The position numbers and the translations under genes were made by a program. Shown here in pieces: positions 25,881-35,894 of a DNA stretch of 64,000 nt. The stretch is taken from positions 5,176,501 through 5,240,500 of the forward strand of contig JBBPUQ010000003.1 of assembly GCA_038501195.1 (NCBI GenBank), given 5' to 3'. The stretch comes from Nemania diffusa (Eukaryota; Ascomycota; Sordariomycetes; Xylariales; Xylariaceae). Under the pieces are notes generated by a model. The model searched no databases, was not told the DNA's origin, and worked only from the letters and a program-made list of their open reading frames with translations. Every line of letters begins with the position of its first letter. Within the stretch, counting starts at the first letter, position 1.

Positions 25881-26407
25881 GAAAACTCTACAGTCTTCGG
25901 ATTGATAAAGTCTAGATACGTCTTATCGTTACTATTCTACTAGCTTTGACTGCAATGGAGCTCTTGTTGGAAGAACGGCATGCTGTTATTGAAACAAATC
26001 ATAGCTACGGAGGCTACCTACTACTTGGAGGGTGTGCGGTCTTGGCGTGTGTTCGAGCCCCGTCGAGGAGGAGATGGGCAGTGTTGGGTGGGACGCATCT
26101 ATGCGTAGGTACTGGACAAGTCGATTGCGGCTCAGAATGCCATTCTCATGACCAGAAAGGGCAAACTGATCAATCACTTGACCCCGCATCACTCTATTCC
26201 ATCTTACAGTAGGTCGGCAGAGGGTAGGGCAGGCGGCACCAGCTCCAAGATCCCACACTCCATCCCCGTTGCTTCGTTCTTCTTGGGTGTCATACTCGGT
26301 ATTCAGTGTATTCTACGGCCTACGGCCTACGTCAAGCCATAGGAAGTCCAGTGCATGATCACTAGCTTAATCGGCCTTCCACCTCTTAGGCGAACGGAAT
26401 CCCAGCA
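25881..26407. other. Upstream region of the NLR gene
   Basis: About 530 nt where composition returns toward the genome average. It contains a plus-strand tRNA-like stretch near 26000-26075 (an A-box-like TAGCTACGGAGG and a B-box-like GTTCGAGCCCC) and a CTACGGCCTACGGCCTACG run near 26316. It must include the NLR promoter. Confidence 0.45.
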
Positions 26408-29400
26408 ATGTCTGATCCGCTGGCCCAACAGCCTTACGTGGTCAAGCTCGTCGAGCTTCTCCAGGGCCCAAAGAACGACAAAGGAGGTTATGACCTAAAG
26501 TAAGTCCGCTCTGAAATGCCTGTGTGCCTGTGTTTAGGCGCTGCAATAGGATTCTGAAAAGTCGGTAGTGTCGTCCTAGTGCCAGATGTCCAGTCCAATG
26601 TGGGCTTAGACTGGGCGGCAGATACTGGAGAACCATGGCCCGGCCCGTTTTTCAAGTCCGTGACGGAGCACATCCGGATCTTTGAATTCACCTACAATGC
26701 CGACCTTCGATCCAACTTTTCGTGGACAACATTCCTGGACCTTGGAGGCTCCTTCATCGACTGCATTGCCTCGTCTGAACAGGTTTTTTCATCAAGCCGT
26801 CTGCTGAGGGTAGATGCTTACAAATCTCCAGTTCGATCAAAGCGCATTGCTTCTAGTCGGCCATGGTCTTGGCGGGCTTATAATCAAAGAGGTGAATCTC
26901 AGCTGTCCAAGACTTGCTGGTTGGCTACGGCTCACTTCTTATACAGGTCCTTGTACTGCTCCAAGATCGCCTATACAATCCAGTATTGGCCCGCCTCAAT
27001 GATCTCTTGTTTGCAGCGATTCTACTCGGTACGCCTCATTGCAAATATGGCGAGAGTACAGATGAGATGGATGCTCTTCTTAACTCAATTCAACCGCTTC
27101 CAAAGGAGCGCCTCGAGAAGATTCGGGAAGAGTTTGCTGTAGCGTGCGCACTATCCCCCAAATTCGACGGTCTCACTGCCGGTCGTCTAATATGGGTACT
27201 GTCCGAGACAAGGCCTACCAAGTATTCCTCCCAGGGATTGTTGAAGGCCAAGATAAAAGTCGTGAGTTGTGGGTTTCGCTGAGATTCCGTGTTCTATAGC
27301 TGACATTTCTAGATCGTGGATGCGGCATCCGCCGCGACCGCATTGGGCGCTGGTCGCGAAATCGTAGTCGAAGTCGACGCTGATCATCAGACCGTTTGCA
27401 GGCTAAAGCCAAATATGGCTTTGCTCAACGACATACGCGGAACACTGCAGGCATTTCTGCACAACCTAGAGATCACCTCGGCACGAACAATAGAAGGTAA
27501 GAGCTGATCCATGCCTCTTGGGTTACTCGCCTAACAGATTCCAGATGAGAGGCTCAGTGGAGGGGCAGGGCAGCTATTCGGAAGTGTGACAGCTCGCACA
27601 GCTCCTGCTGAGTCGGCGCCTGGCTGCGATTCAGGTTCGTATAACGAATCACTTTGGGGGTCCAAGTGCTTAACTCTTCGCAGACGAGATCAGCCGCAAC
27701 AGAAGCCCAACTTTGGCAACCGCGGGATCCAAGGATACAACAGCATATGATGTGATTCCTGATCCGAACAGCCAGGGCCCAGTCAGCTATCTACCAAGTG
27801 TGAAACTGCCCTGCCACATACTAGGACCACCAAGCCAGGAGTGTTTTGGACGCGACAAAGTGCTCGGGCTCTTGGAAGAGCATCTCGTCCCTCCTCAACG
27901 GCATGCCAAAGGAATCTCTCAGCTTCGTTCATTTGCACTTTGTGGCCCAGGTGGAGTAGGAAAAACAACAATCGCACGAGACTTCATCAAAAGACATAAG
28001 CAAGACTTCGACGCCATCTTCTGGGTTGGATCCGAAACAGAAGGCAAGTTGTCATCAGCATTCAATACCATCGCTGCCGAACTAGGTCTTCTAGAGCCGG
28101 TTGACTTTGGAAATTCAGTAATCAGCAGAAATAGACTGCTAGACTGGCTTTGTAATCCATTGAAGCAATCTCGTGGAATGGAAGAGATAGAAGACTTGCC
28201 AACAAGTTTGGAGCCGATGGCCAATTGGCTCCTTGTCTTTGACAATGCTGATGATCTTTCAATATTGACCGAGTACTGGCCTATCAACGGAGTGGGCTCC
28301 TTACTTTTGACCAGCCGAGATCCATTAGCAAAAAGACATATGTACTCTGGCGACGGGATCAACCTTGAGGGCTTCGATAACGAAAACGCCGCTGCGTTCT
28401 TGCAGCATCTTGCCAGAGGGAAGCTGCAAGTCAACCATGACGATGTAATCCACCTAGCAGACCGCATTCAGGGCCTACCAGTCCTGCTCGTTGCGATAAC
28501 ATCCATGATGGAAGCGTTAGGCCTTTCCGCACCGGAATTCCTGGAGTATTACCAAGAACGACAATTTCAGTCTGATATCTACAAGCTCAAGATCGGGGAC
28601 AGCTCCGAAAATGAACAGCGGAGCTTCTTCGACATTCTGGCTTTTGAGAAGTTCGATGTGGAGGCGTTGCGTCTGCTGGAAATGCTGTCATTACTAGACC
28701 CTGACAGTATCCCAGAGTTCCTTCTTATCACGTCCAAGGACGACGTCCAATTGCCTAATAGATACCCAAACACCGAGGAAAGCTACAAGGCCGCGCGAAA
28801 CTACCTTGAAAGACGTTCGCTCATCAGTCGCGACATGGACAAACAGGAATTGACCATCCATCGAGTTATCCAAGAGTCGGTTCGAGCTCGGATGTCAGAT
28901 GAAGACTTTCGAGAGACATTGCAGGGTGCTATTAACCTCGTTACTATAGCCTGGGCACCTACCGCGGGTAGATGGGACTACGTGATGGATAGGTGGTCAC
29001 AGTGTGGACTGCTCTTCTCGCACATCGAGACACTGCGGGATGAGTTCCTGAAGTGTCCGGACGACTACTTCAGTCGAGATGAAAGATTGAAGGCAGCCAA
29101 ACTGCTGATTGAAGCCGGATGGTCTGTTTCCTCTTGACATTGTGTATAAGCAATTCTGACATGTGCACAGGTACCACTTCGAGAAAGGCAACATCGAAGA
29201 GACCATTCCGTTCATCGACCCAACCTTCAATCTCATTCAGAACAATAATAAAGAAAGCGCTCAAGCACTGAGTGATGCACACTTCTGCCTTTCGTCCGCC
29301 TATCTCTGGCTCCGAGATATGAAGAAGCAGCAGTACCACGCTCAGAGATGCTGGGAGCTGCGCAAGGTCCTAGCACCCAACGGCCTTGATGATCTTCCGC

Positions 29401-30191
29401 CTAACGGGGTTTCTCTTCCTTTGTGCATTGCATACGATGAGACCGCAAGATACCACTATGACCGAAGAGAACTAGAGACTGGTCTCGCAATTACGGCAAA
29501 CTCCATCAAAATGAATGAAATTCATGAGGCAGGCCGCGGAGAGCCTCATGAAATCGAGATCGGAACGTATATTGGAACTTGGCCACGCTACACATCTGCG
29601 CTTGCTCTGTACCTCTTAGGTCGACTTGATGAAGCCGAGGCTATGATAATGTCCCTCTACAACCGACATGAGAAGTACTACGGGCTTTTAAATACCCGTA
29701 TTTTTAAAACTGGTGTCTCGCTATCCGCACTGAGTTTGATAAGAGCTGCCCAAGGACGATGGGACGAGAGCTTCGACCTTGCTCAAAAGACGTTGCAGCA
29801 GTATAAACAGACGATCGGTAACAACCACTTCTATACGGCAAGCGCGCATGTCAAAGTGGGAGAGCATTATACCCGACTGGGTGATTTGGACCAGGCCAGG
29901 TAGTTGCTCCTAGATCATGCTGATTTTTTCCCGCTAAAACGCTATAGTAAACACCTCGAAGAAGCAAGCCGAATCTTTGCTTTTCGACCATGCTTTGCAC
30001 CGGACTTGGCGCGGGCGCAGCAGAAGCTGTCGGTCGTACACGGTCTCCTAGGCAATCAGCTCAAAGCAAAGGGGTTGCAGCTCAAGGCACAAAGCTTGCT
30101 GAGGAATTTTGCAAGGGAGCAGGGCATTCCCATATCTGGGGCTTTTGGCAGCAAGGATTACGAGAGAGCGGTACAATTTCTCCTGCTCTAA
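26408..30191 (+). CDS. Fungal NLR/STAND protein: alpha/beta-hydrolase-like, NB-ARC, TPR
   Basis: Nine exons: 26408..26499, 26569..26782, 26832..26891, 26947..27261, 27313..27496, 27545..27634, 27684..29121, 29171..29899, 29948..30191; 3366 nt, 1121 aa, every junction in frame. The N-terminal domain (about 1-290) resembles the lipase/esterase-like domain (SesB type) of fungal NLRs: LLLVGHGLGGLIIKE, LGTPH and DADHQTVCRL. Gly114 sits where the GxSxG serine is expected, and the usual VHGLGG segment before it is not seen. The NB-ARC has Walker A GPGGVGKTT (406-414, K412), Walker B LLVFDNADD (D505), LLLTSRD, IQGLPVLLVA, and the MHD-equivalent IHRVIQ (H711). TPR-like helices fill about 800-1100 (ALYLLGRLDEAEAM, VKVGEHYTRLGDLDQAR). 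Such proteins sense non-self in incompatibility or immunity-like responses. An in-frame TAG lies inside the last intron, so the gene is not broken. It is flanked by transposon relics. Confidence 0.88.
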
Positions 30192-30215
30192 AAACTCCAA
30201 AGGGGAAAGAAAAGA

Positions 30216-30650
30216 TTACAACGCCATACGTCGGTTCGGCCCTAGCCTCCGTAAGTATCTGAAACCTGCCCAGGCGAGGAGAATGGAGGGTACGGCTATA
30301 ACGAAGAAAACCCAGAGACTGAATTTCGGCCCATTGCCATCCTGTATCTCTTTGAAATTCATACCAAAAAATGAGGTGATAAGCGTCAAGGGCAAGAAGT
30401 AGAACGCCAGCAGCGTCAAATCGGCCGTGTGTTGCGCTTGTATGAAACCGCGCTGTGTATCGTTGACGGCTACACGGTTCATCAAGAACAGCGAATCATC
30501 CGCACATTGCTTCGACAGGAGATCTACCCGATGTGCTAACCGTTCAAAGTCTGTCTTGAGCACACTGATGGTCGCCTCGACGATCGCCTGGTGCTCTGTG
30601 TCTGTTGCGCGCGGCCACGTGGGTCCGCCCTGCTTACCTTTAAATAAGTA
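30216..30650 (-). pseudogene. 5'-truncated CorA-like Mg2+/metal transporter fragment
   Basis: An open frame reading toward the NLR gene encodes the C-terminal part of a fungal CorA-like channel. A helical stretch (HQAIVEATISVLKTDFERLA, FLMNRVAVNDTQRGFIQAQH) is followed by membrane helix 1 (LTLLAFYFLPLTLITSFFG), the GMN signature in FFGMNF, and helix 2 (LWVFFVIAVPSILLAWAGF). The protein then ends in a basic tail. Homology stops upstream near 30640 where AT-rich DNA begins, so the cytoplasmic N-terminal domain is missing. Its stop codon is 24 nt beyond the NLR stop, in convergent orientation. It is most likely a remnant; a spliced upstream exon in the AT-rich DNA was sought and not found. Confidence 0.75.
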
Positions 30651-31049
30651 TGTAATGCCACCGATAAAAATATAACGCCACCGATAAGTACGCAACGCTA
30701 TATTATATAACGCTACAATTTAACGTAATGCTACAGCTACTTATATATACTGTATAAATTATACGCGGTGCAACTAGGCTTATTTAATACGCAATTAAAA
30801 AAGCTATAAAATAATATCGGTTGTATTATTATATATATAAAAGTCGTTAAGAAAATAAAGTTGTAAGATTTACGTTGTGGCTAAGTGTGTAAGTAGGTGG
30901 GCGTACGTGGCGTACGTGGTAAGTACTTTGTAGGCATTTTTACTTGCTAGTGCACGGATCTCTTAGGTGAGCAGGGGGCCTATCCTCAGCTTGTCTGTAT
31001 AGTAGTGACTTCACCGTTCTGTGATGCATATATCCGGTTTACAGCAACG
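30651..31049. other. AT-rich linker with short dispersed repeats
   Basis: About 400 nt of AT-rich DNA. CGCCACCGATAA-like units occur twice near 30657-30690, and the 34-nt repeat copy B lies at 30772. It looks like decayed transposon sequence; nothing codes here. Confidence 0.5.
30772..30805. repeat. 34-nt dispersed repeat, copy B
   Basis: It matches copy A at 23315-23348 in 30 of 34 positions, in the same orientation. The two copies bracket the hAT relic, the NLR gene and the CorA fragment. Confidence 0.65.
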
Positions 31050-31054
31050 GTTTC

Positions 31055-31258
31055 TGTTAGAAATATAGGGGGTAAATTAGGCCCTATAATTAGGTCCTGT
31101 AAGGATCTAACCAGAAGGGGGTACCTTCTGCTTCAAGGGGTTCCACCTATGTACCTATTTTGTATGCTAGAGAAAAATCTCTCAGAACAGCAGTGACACA
31201 CAACAACATCAATAATACACCAATCAATCTGATCAATCTAGAAGGCTTATTTCTAACA
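31055..31258 (+). repeat. 5' LTR of the copia element (204 bp)
   Basis: It starts TGTTAGAAATATAGGG and ends GGCTTATTTCTAACA. The last 117 nt match the 3' LTR with one visible mismatch (CATC versus CAAC in the A/C-rich stretch). Confidence 0.85.
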
Positions 31259-32450
31259 ATTAAGAGTCTCATACCCTTCTCGAGCTTCAACCAACAGCCA
31301 TCTACAGCGAAATAATAGCCGAATCGATTGATCAAGATGGCTATAAACAATCCTACTCTTCCTTTTATCAAAAGAATAAGGAGTTCCTAGCGAAGGCATC
31401 ACAACTAAGGATCACAAAGCCTCCAAGACCTGACTTCGCAGACTGCTCTTGAACTAACAAGATTATAGAGACTAGAGACGTTATTTTCGACCTAGAAGCC
31501 CTAAACGGCGACCTAGAAGCCCTAAAATACGACCTTCTGAAGGCAGAACCTGCTACAGAACGCTCGAACGGATGAACCCACCGACTCAATCTCTAGAGAT
31601 TTATATGAGGAAACGGGAGATACTACGCCTTTGCTAGCAGACGCTAGCATAGGAGATATACCTATCGAAGAGATAGAAGACATGCCTATATTAGAGATAG
31701 GAGACGTGCCTATATAAGAGATAGGAGAAGGAGATTACCTAGGACCTAGGGACACCTAAATCGGCTGCTAGAGGACTTGATCACTCCTTGTCAGACCTGC
31801 CGCAGGAACCCTACCCTACTCCTACGCATGAGGCAATGCCACAGGCTATCCTACATGCTTCATCAGACCAACTGGTCAAGAAGGCAACCCCTTCAAAGAC
31901 CTAGAGGATCAGGAACCCGATCCCTATATTGGAGTGATGCCTCGTGAGAGCTGCTGGGAGGCCACGTTCAATTCTGGACGCCTAAGCACCGCGATGGGAA
32001 CGCACAATAAGTTGATCACGAAGGCTACAAAGGCCAGATTGATGAGACGCCTCTATTGCCTAGGCAACAAGAGGAGAGCAGCTGACCTATCAAGGAAGCT
32101 GGTAACAAGGCTGAAGAAAAGGCTACTGATTAATCAGAGAGACCTATCGCCACCGCCACGATCCCACAAGGATCTGGAGATACACCCAATGAAGGACCTA
32201 TTTATCGAGGCAGAAAAGGCTCATCTAGCCAGCTACGAGGAAGTCCTGGGTGGAGGTTGACCTCACCAAAACAGAAGAGAAGCTTCTTCTTGACTGTATG
32301 TGGGTTTACGTATATAAATTGAACAAATAAGAAGGTCATCTAGAGAGCCACAAGAAATTGAAGGCAAGACCTGAAGAAGAAGAACAAGAAAAGACCCTGT
32401 GACTAGGCAGGAAGGCGGTGAAGACCGCGTTTACTTACTACACCTACAAC

Positions 32451-32504
32451 GATCAGAAGGTCTGCCCTGATCAGAAGGTCTACCTTGATCAGAAGGTCTA
32501 CCCG
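32451..32504 (+). repeat. Three 18-nt tandem repeats inside the copia element
   Basis: Three units of GATCAGAAGGTCTACCYK (first unit TCTGCCCT) encode repeats of DQKVYP/L just upstream of the protease-like motif. They are probably an in-frame expansion in the gag-protease linker. Confidence 0.8.
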
Positions 32505-33099
32505 TTGAAGAATTCAGCTATCCTAGACTCAGGGAGTAACCTACACGTATTTAACCAGATAAGTCGATTCATCAACGCCCCAGCGGCTAACAGAAGGCTA
32601 CTTATATGCGGGAGACTCCATCCTTCCAATCCTAGCCTACAGAGACGTAAATATCAGGGCTCAAGGATCAGAAGGATCGGGGGTGATGAGGCTGTACGAT
32701 GTAGCCTATGTTGAAGAAATCGCTGCTAATCTGGTGTCTCAAAGGGTGCTTAATAAGCAAGAAACCTGACTTCAAACTTCAAGACCAATTCAACCAGTTT
32801 ACCTACCTCTAACGATCGAAAAACAACCCTCCAACAAACGAGAGAAGACCTACGCCTCTACCCTAGCCGGAAGGTCCTTCAGGGCCCTGAGACCCTGATG
32901 GCTATTGCAGCTAGAGATCTATATGAGGATGCCTCCAGGCTATAGGAAGACTACAGGAAGCCTTCAACCACCCTACAGCTTTTTACGGCGTTATACGGCT
33001 TACAAGAGTCACCGCCTTTGGCAGAAAGAACTGACAGGCGTGCTAGAAGAGATGGGCTTCTTGTTGATCCCTCACAAGCCTCCTACATCGAGAAAATCA

Positions 33100-33216
33100 T
33101 CCACCTATGTACCTATTTTGTATGCTAGAGAAAAATCTCTCAGAACAGCAGTGACACACAACAACAACAATAATACACCAATCAATCTGATCAATCTAGA
33201 AGGCTTATTTCTAACA
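33100..33216 (+). repeat. 3' LTR of the copia element, 5'-truncated (117 bp)
   Basis: It is the counterpart of 31142-31258 and is followed directly by the second GTTTC target copy. The first 87 nt of the LTR are missing at the junction with the RT fragment. Confidence 0.85.
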
Positions 33217-33221
33217 GTTTC

Positions 33222-33959
33222 CGTGTTTGTGCAATTACGGTTATATATGCATTGGAAATTATGCAAGTTTTGCTTATGCTATGAAAAAGCAGGACTTGCT
33301 CAGGACAAGGCTCAGGCTCAGGCTAAAAGCGGCGTGACTCAGGTTCGATTCTTATTCCGATTCGGGATAGTAAAACCTATCTCAGAGGTACTGTGTCAAG
33401 TATTTACTAAACCACTTTTAATCATTTCGATAGATATACCATTTTCTGTATTATGTATTATTACTGCCTTAGCAGAGCAATTCTCAGAAGCCTTCGGTAA
33501 ATCATGAATTACCTATCTACGCAATACCTACACAAGAATGGGCTTCTCTGCAGTTAAAATACTATTGACCCCGTATAAAGCGCATGGCGCCTTGCCTGGC
33601 GTGCCGAATCGCTAAACACATGGTCCCGGTACCTCTCGCCTTTCCTTGGCAGTCTCGTGTCGACGCTCCAGTTGATAATAAAAGACAGAGTGCCCCTTGC
33701 TGACGTCTCCTTTATCTGCGTCATTGATCTCTATCATCTCTACAATCAAAGCAGCCATAGTAAAGGGGGAGAGCATCGGCCTAATATATGTAGACCCCAA
33801 GCCCTGGCCCGCCTTAGCATTGTATCAGAGGAAACCGAGTAGAGAGGGCCGATGAAGGGGATAAAGCATCACAGATTGAATAAAACATGAAAACAGACCC
33901 AACGCCAAACTTCCATCCCTCCTAGAGTGAACATGTGGTATAATGTGCCATGCAACCAC
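33222..33959. other. Right edge of the AT-rich island
   Basis: About 740 nt going from AT-rich DNA to average composition near 33580. Short frames here (for example with an AQAQAKSG repeat near 33310) show no recognisable domain. The right part is the 3' flank of the next gene. Confidence 0.45.
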
Positions 33960-35894
33960 CTACTCCTCAAGCCCCGCCCATGCGCCCATAGTACTCCAGA
34001 AGGAACTCTTTGTGACGGGGCGGTCCCGCTCGCGCCAAGCCCGCATCTGCTTCTTGGTGCGCTCCGCCCTTTCAGCCCTAGCCGACTCGACTTGAGCACG
34101 CTGCTCCTTCAAGTATAACTCCACCTTGCTCAAATATCGCCCGTGTTCCTCTAACTTCCCTTGCAACTTCAGCCACAAGAGCTTCGAGTTGATTTGGCTC
34201 ATGAGCACCGTCATGCGAAGCTCATCGCGGATATTCTTCGTCTCTTGTGTTAATTCGAGTTGCAACTGGCTAACACGACGGAGAAGCGACTTGACGTTCA
34301 GAGAATGCTGCATCTGCGCTATCAGACGGCTAGGCATGGCCAGAATAATATCCATCGCATCCTGGAGCCCATGCACCACCGAACCCGAGACTGATGCTGT
34401 TTGGTCGCAGACCTGTTTCGACACAACGTCCAAGGCAGGAATGTATGTCTCCTCAACCCATGATGTTGTCTCATTCACAGTGTCGACAACTTTCTGCGCG
34501 AATCCACGCACGAGCTGCCGACCAACGTCGAGCGCTTCCGTAAATCGATAGGTGCCAAAGTTGATAGGGTAGAACTCGTTGATACGAGGCTTACGAGTCG
34601 TTGCAATTGTGACACCCAGAACGCCATGTGCCTCTTTTAAAGGCACTTGAATGAGGAAGCCCTCGTCGACAGAAGAAACCTTAGTAGGGATATCTTGCAG
34701 CCCGCGGCTTACAGCAATCAATATGGCGTCTTTTGAAAGCCAAGAAGACTTAATGTTCTGGGGGATTCTAATCGTGATCTCGTCTCGGCCAGATAACTGT
34801 GCCGAGCAGACGTTTGCTAATAACGGAGCAGGAACAACGTCTGTATGGATACTGTCTTTCCCGAACGGGATGGACAAGAGGCCGTTAGGAGAACTGGCGG
34901 TTTGTAAAGCATTGGGCAATTGTGAAATCGTCGACGTGGGATTAACTGAGGCATACGTTGTCCCGACGGAAGACGAAGGCACCACGATAGGGACCGACGC
35001 TACGGGGACTGTCAACAGTTCTCTGGGAGCCGACGAGCTAAATAATAGAGACTTGGTGGCCATCGAGATGAGATAAATAAGGACGATACTAGATACGGCT
35101 AGGATGCGTCGCTTTTCATGGAGACATCCGAGGACAAATTGAAAGACTCCCTTGTCCCAGGTCGTCTTAGGCGGATTAGGCTCTGAATGTTCTAGCTCAT
35201 TTACAGCCAATGGCTTTATCGTTACTTTGTCTGGTCCTTCGAGTGATAGCTCTTCAACGGCAGACGATTCGCCGCGGATCACCGCATCTGGTTCGTGGGT
35301 CCGAATACGATCTAGGTAAGACGCAGAGGTAAATGGGGAGAAGTTGGATAAAGACAAGCTCGTCGGGCTCTCTAAGCTCCGGTTCATCATGTTCAGGGTT
35401 TCGGTGGCGGTGGCATCGTCTTGGTGAACTTCGCCGACAATAGTGGTATCCGATGCGATGGTATCATTAAGTGTGGTTTCCTCGTCGTCGGATGAATCGG
35501 TATCGACGTCGGTACCGGCGAGACTCTGAATGTCATCGGATTTCTGGTAATCAAATGAGCTTGCTATGGACTCGGCCTGACTTTCTCCATCAGTTCCGAT
35601 GATATCGTATCCCAGCTCGGTCAAGCTTGGATCTTCGTCTGGGAGGTTCCCGGGTTGCATGATGTCTGGTGAACTGGAAGATATCCAGTTGGTCAACTGC
35701 CGATTTCCTAGGGGCCTCGGGAACCGAAGGGAGAGTATAGAGTCCGATAGATCTTCGGTAATAGGGGGCTCGGGGTTCGGCTCGCTGTTGGCGAGACGGG
35801 GAGTAGACTGGGGCGAGGTCGAGGATGAAGAATGCCGCCGTGGTAGTTGATGAACAGATCTCAGTATATCGTCGGGTGTCTCGGACTGTTCCAT
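33960..35894 (-). CDS. Unknown single-pass membrane protein, acidic N-terminus and helical C-terminus
   Basis: A single exon encoding 644 aa; I do not recognise the family with certainty. Residues 1 to about 260 are disordered, Ser/Asp/Glu-rich and low in hydrophobics, with a compact motif GYDIIGTDGESQAES at about 95 and FDYQKSDDIQSLAGTD after it. One membrane helix follows at about 264-285 (ILAVSSIVLIYLISMATKSLLF), preceded by Lys/Arg, suggesting the N-terminus is cytosolic. The C-terminal half has a beta-like segment (EITIRIPQNIKSSWL, GVLGVTIATTRKP) and then long amphipathic or coiled helices ending in an Arg/Glu-rich coiled coil (KEQRAQVESARAERAERTKK). YDII at 96-99 fits an Atg8-interacting core in acidic surroundings. 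With the topology this recalls ER or nuclear-envelope autophagy receptors such as Atg39, but that is inference. The first ATG is used. Confidence 0.8.
   Translation of the reverse strand: MEQSETPDDILRSVHQLPRRHSSSSTSPQSTPRLANSEPNPEPPITEDLSDSILSLRFPRPLGNRQLTNWISSSSPDIMQPGNLPDEDPSLTELGYDIIGTDGESQAESIASSFDYQKSDDIQSLAGTDVDTDSSDDEETTLNDTIASDTTIVGEVHQDDATATETLNMMNRSLESPTSLSLSNFSPFTSASYLDRIRTHEPDAVIRGESSAVEELSLEGPDKVTIKPLAVNELEHSEPNPPKTTWDKGVFQFVLGCLHEKRRILAVSSIVLIYLISMATKSLLFSSSAPRELLTVPVASVPIVVPSSSVGTTYASVNPTSTISQLPNALQTASSPNGLLSIPFGKDSIHTDVVPAPLLANVCSAQLSGRDEITIRIPQNIKSSWLSKDAILIAVSRGLQDIPTKVSSVDEGFLIQVPLKEAHGVLGVTIATTRKPRINEFYPINFGTYRFTEALDVGRQLVRGFAQKVVDTVNETTSWVEETYIPALDVVSKQVCDQTASVSGSVVHGLQDAMDIILAMPSRLIAQMQHSLNVKSLLRRVSQLQLELTQETKNIRDELRMTVLMSQINSKLLWLKLQGKLEEHGRYLSKVELYLKEQRAQVESARAERAERTKKQMRAWRERDRPVTKSSFWSTMGAWAGLEE

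Larger units (their letters stand above)
31055..33216 (+). mobile_element. Gutted Ty1/copia LTR retrotransposon
   Basis: It is bounded by TGTTAG...CTAACA LTR ends and by a 5-bp target duplication, GTTTC, at 31050-31054 and 33217-33221. Internal landmarks run in copia order. They are a gag-like charged region with stops, then a protease-like AILDSGSNLHVFNQISRF near 32520, followed after a frameshift by YLYAGDSILPILAYRDVNI and LYDVAYVEEIAANLVS near 32600-32740. A reverse-transcriptase piece follows (EIYMRMPPGY, LWQKELTGVLEEMGF near 32920-33060). Integrase and most of RT/RNase H are deleted, and the RT fragment runs directly into the truncated 3' LTR. The element cannot move by itself. Confidence 0.85.

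Noticed and set aside
26579..27142. 187-aa open frame read as one gene in the NLR region
   Set aside because: It runs through two introns of the NLR gene; only its first part, up to 26782, is exon.
29901..29903. Stop codon that would make the NLR a pseudogene
   Set aside because: It lies in a 48-nt intron with good donor, branch-like GCTAAAAC and acceptor, and sequence continuity (LGDLDQAR then SKHLEEASRIF) supports splicing.
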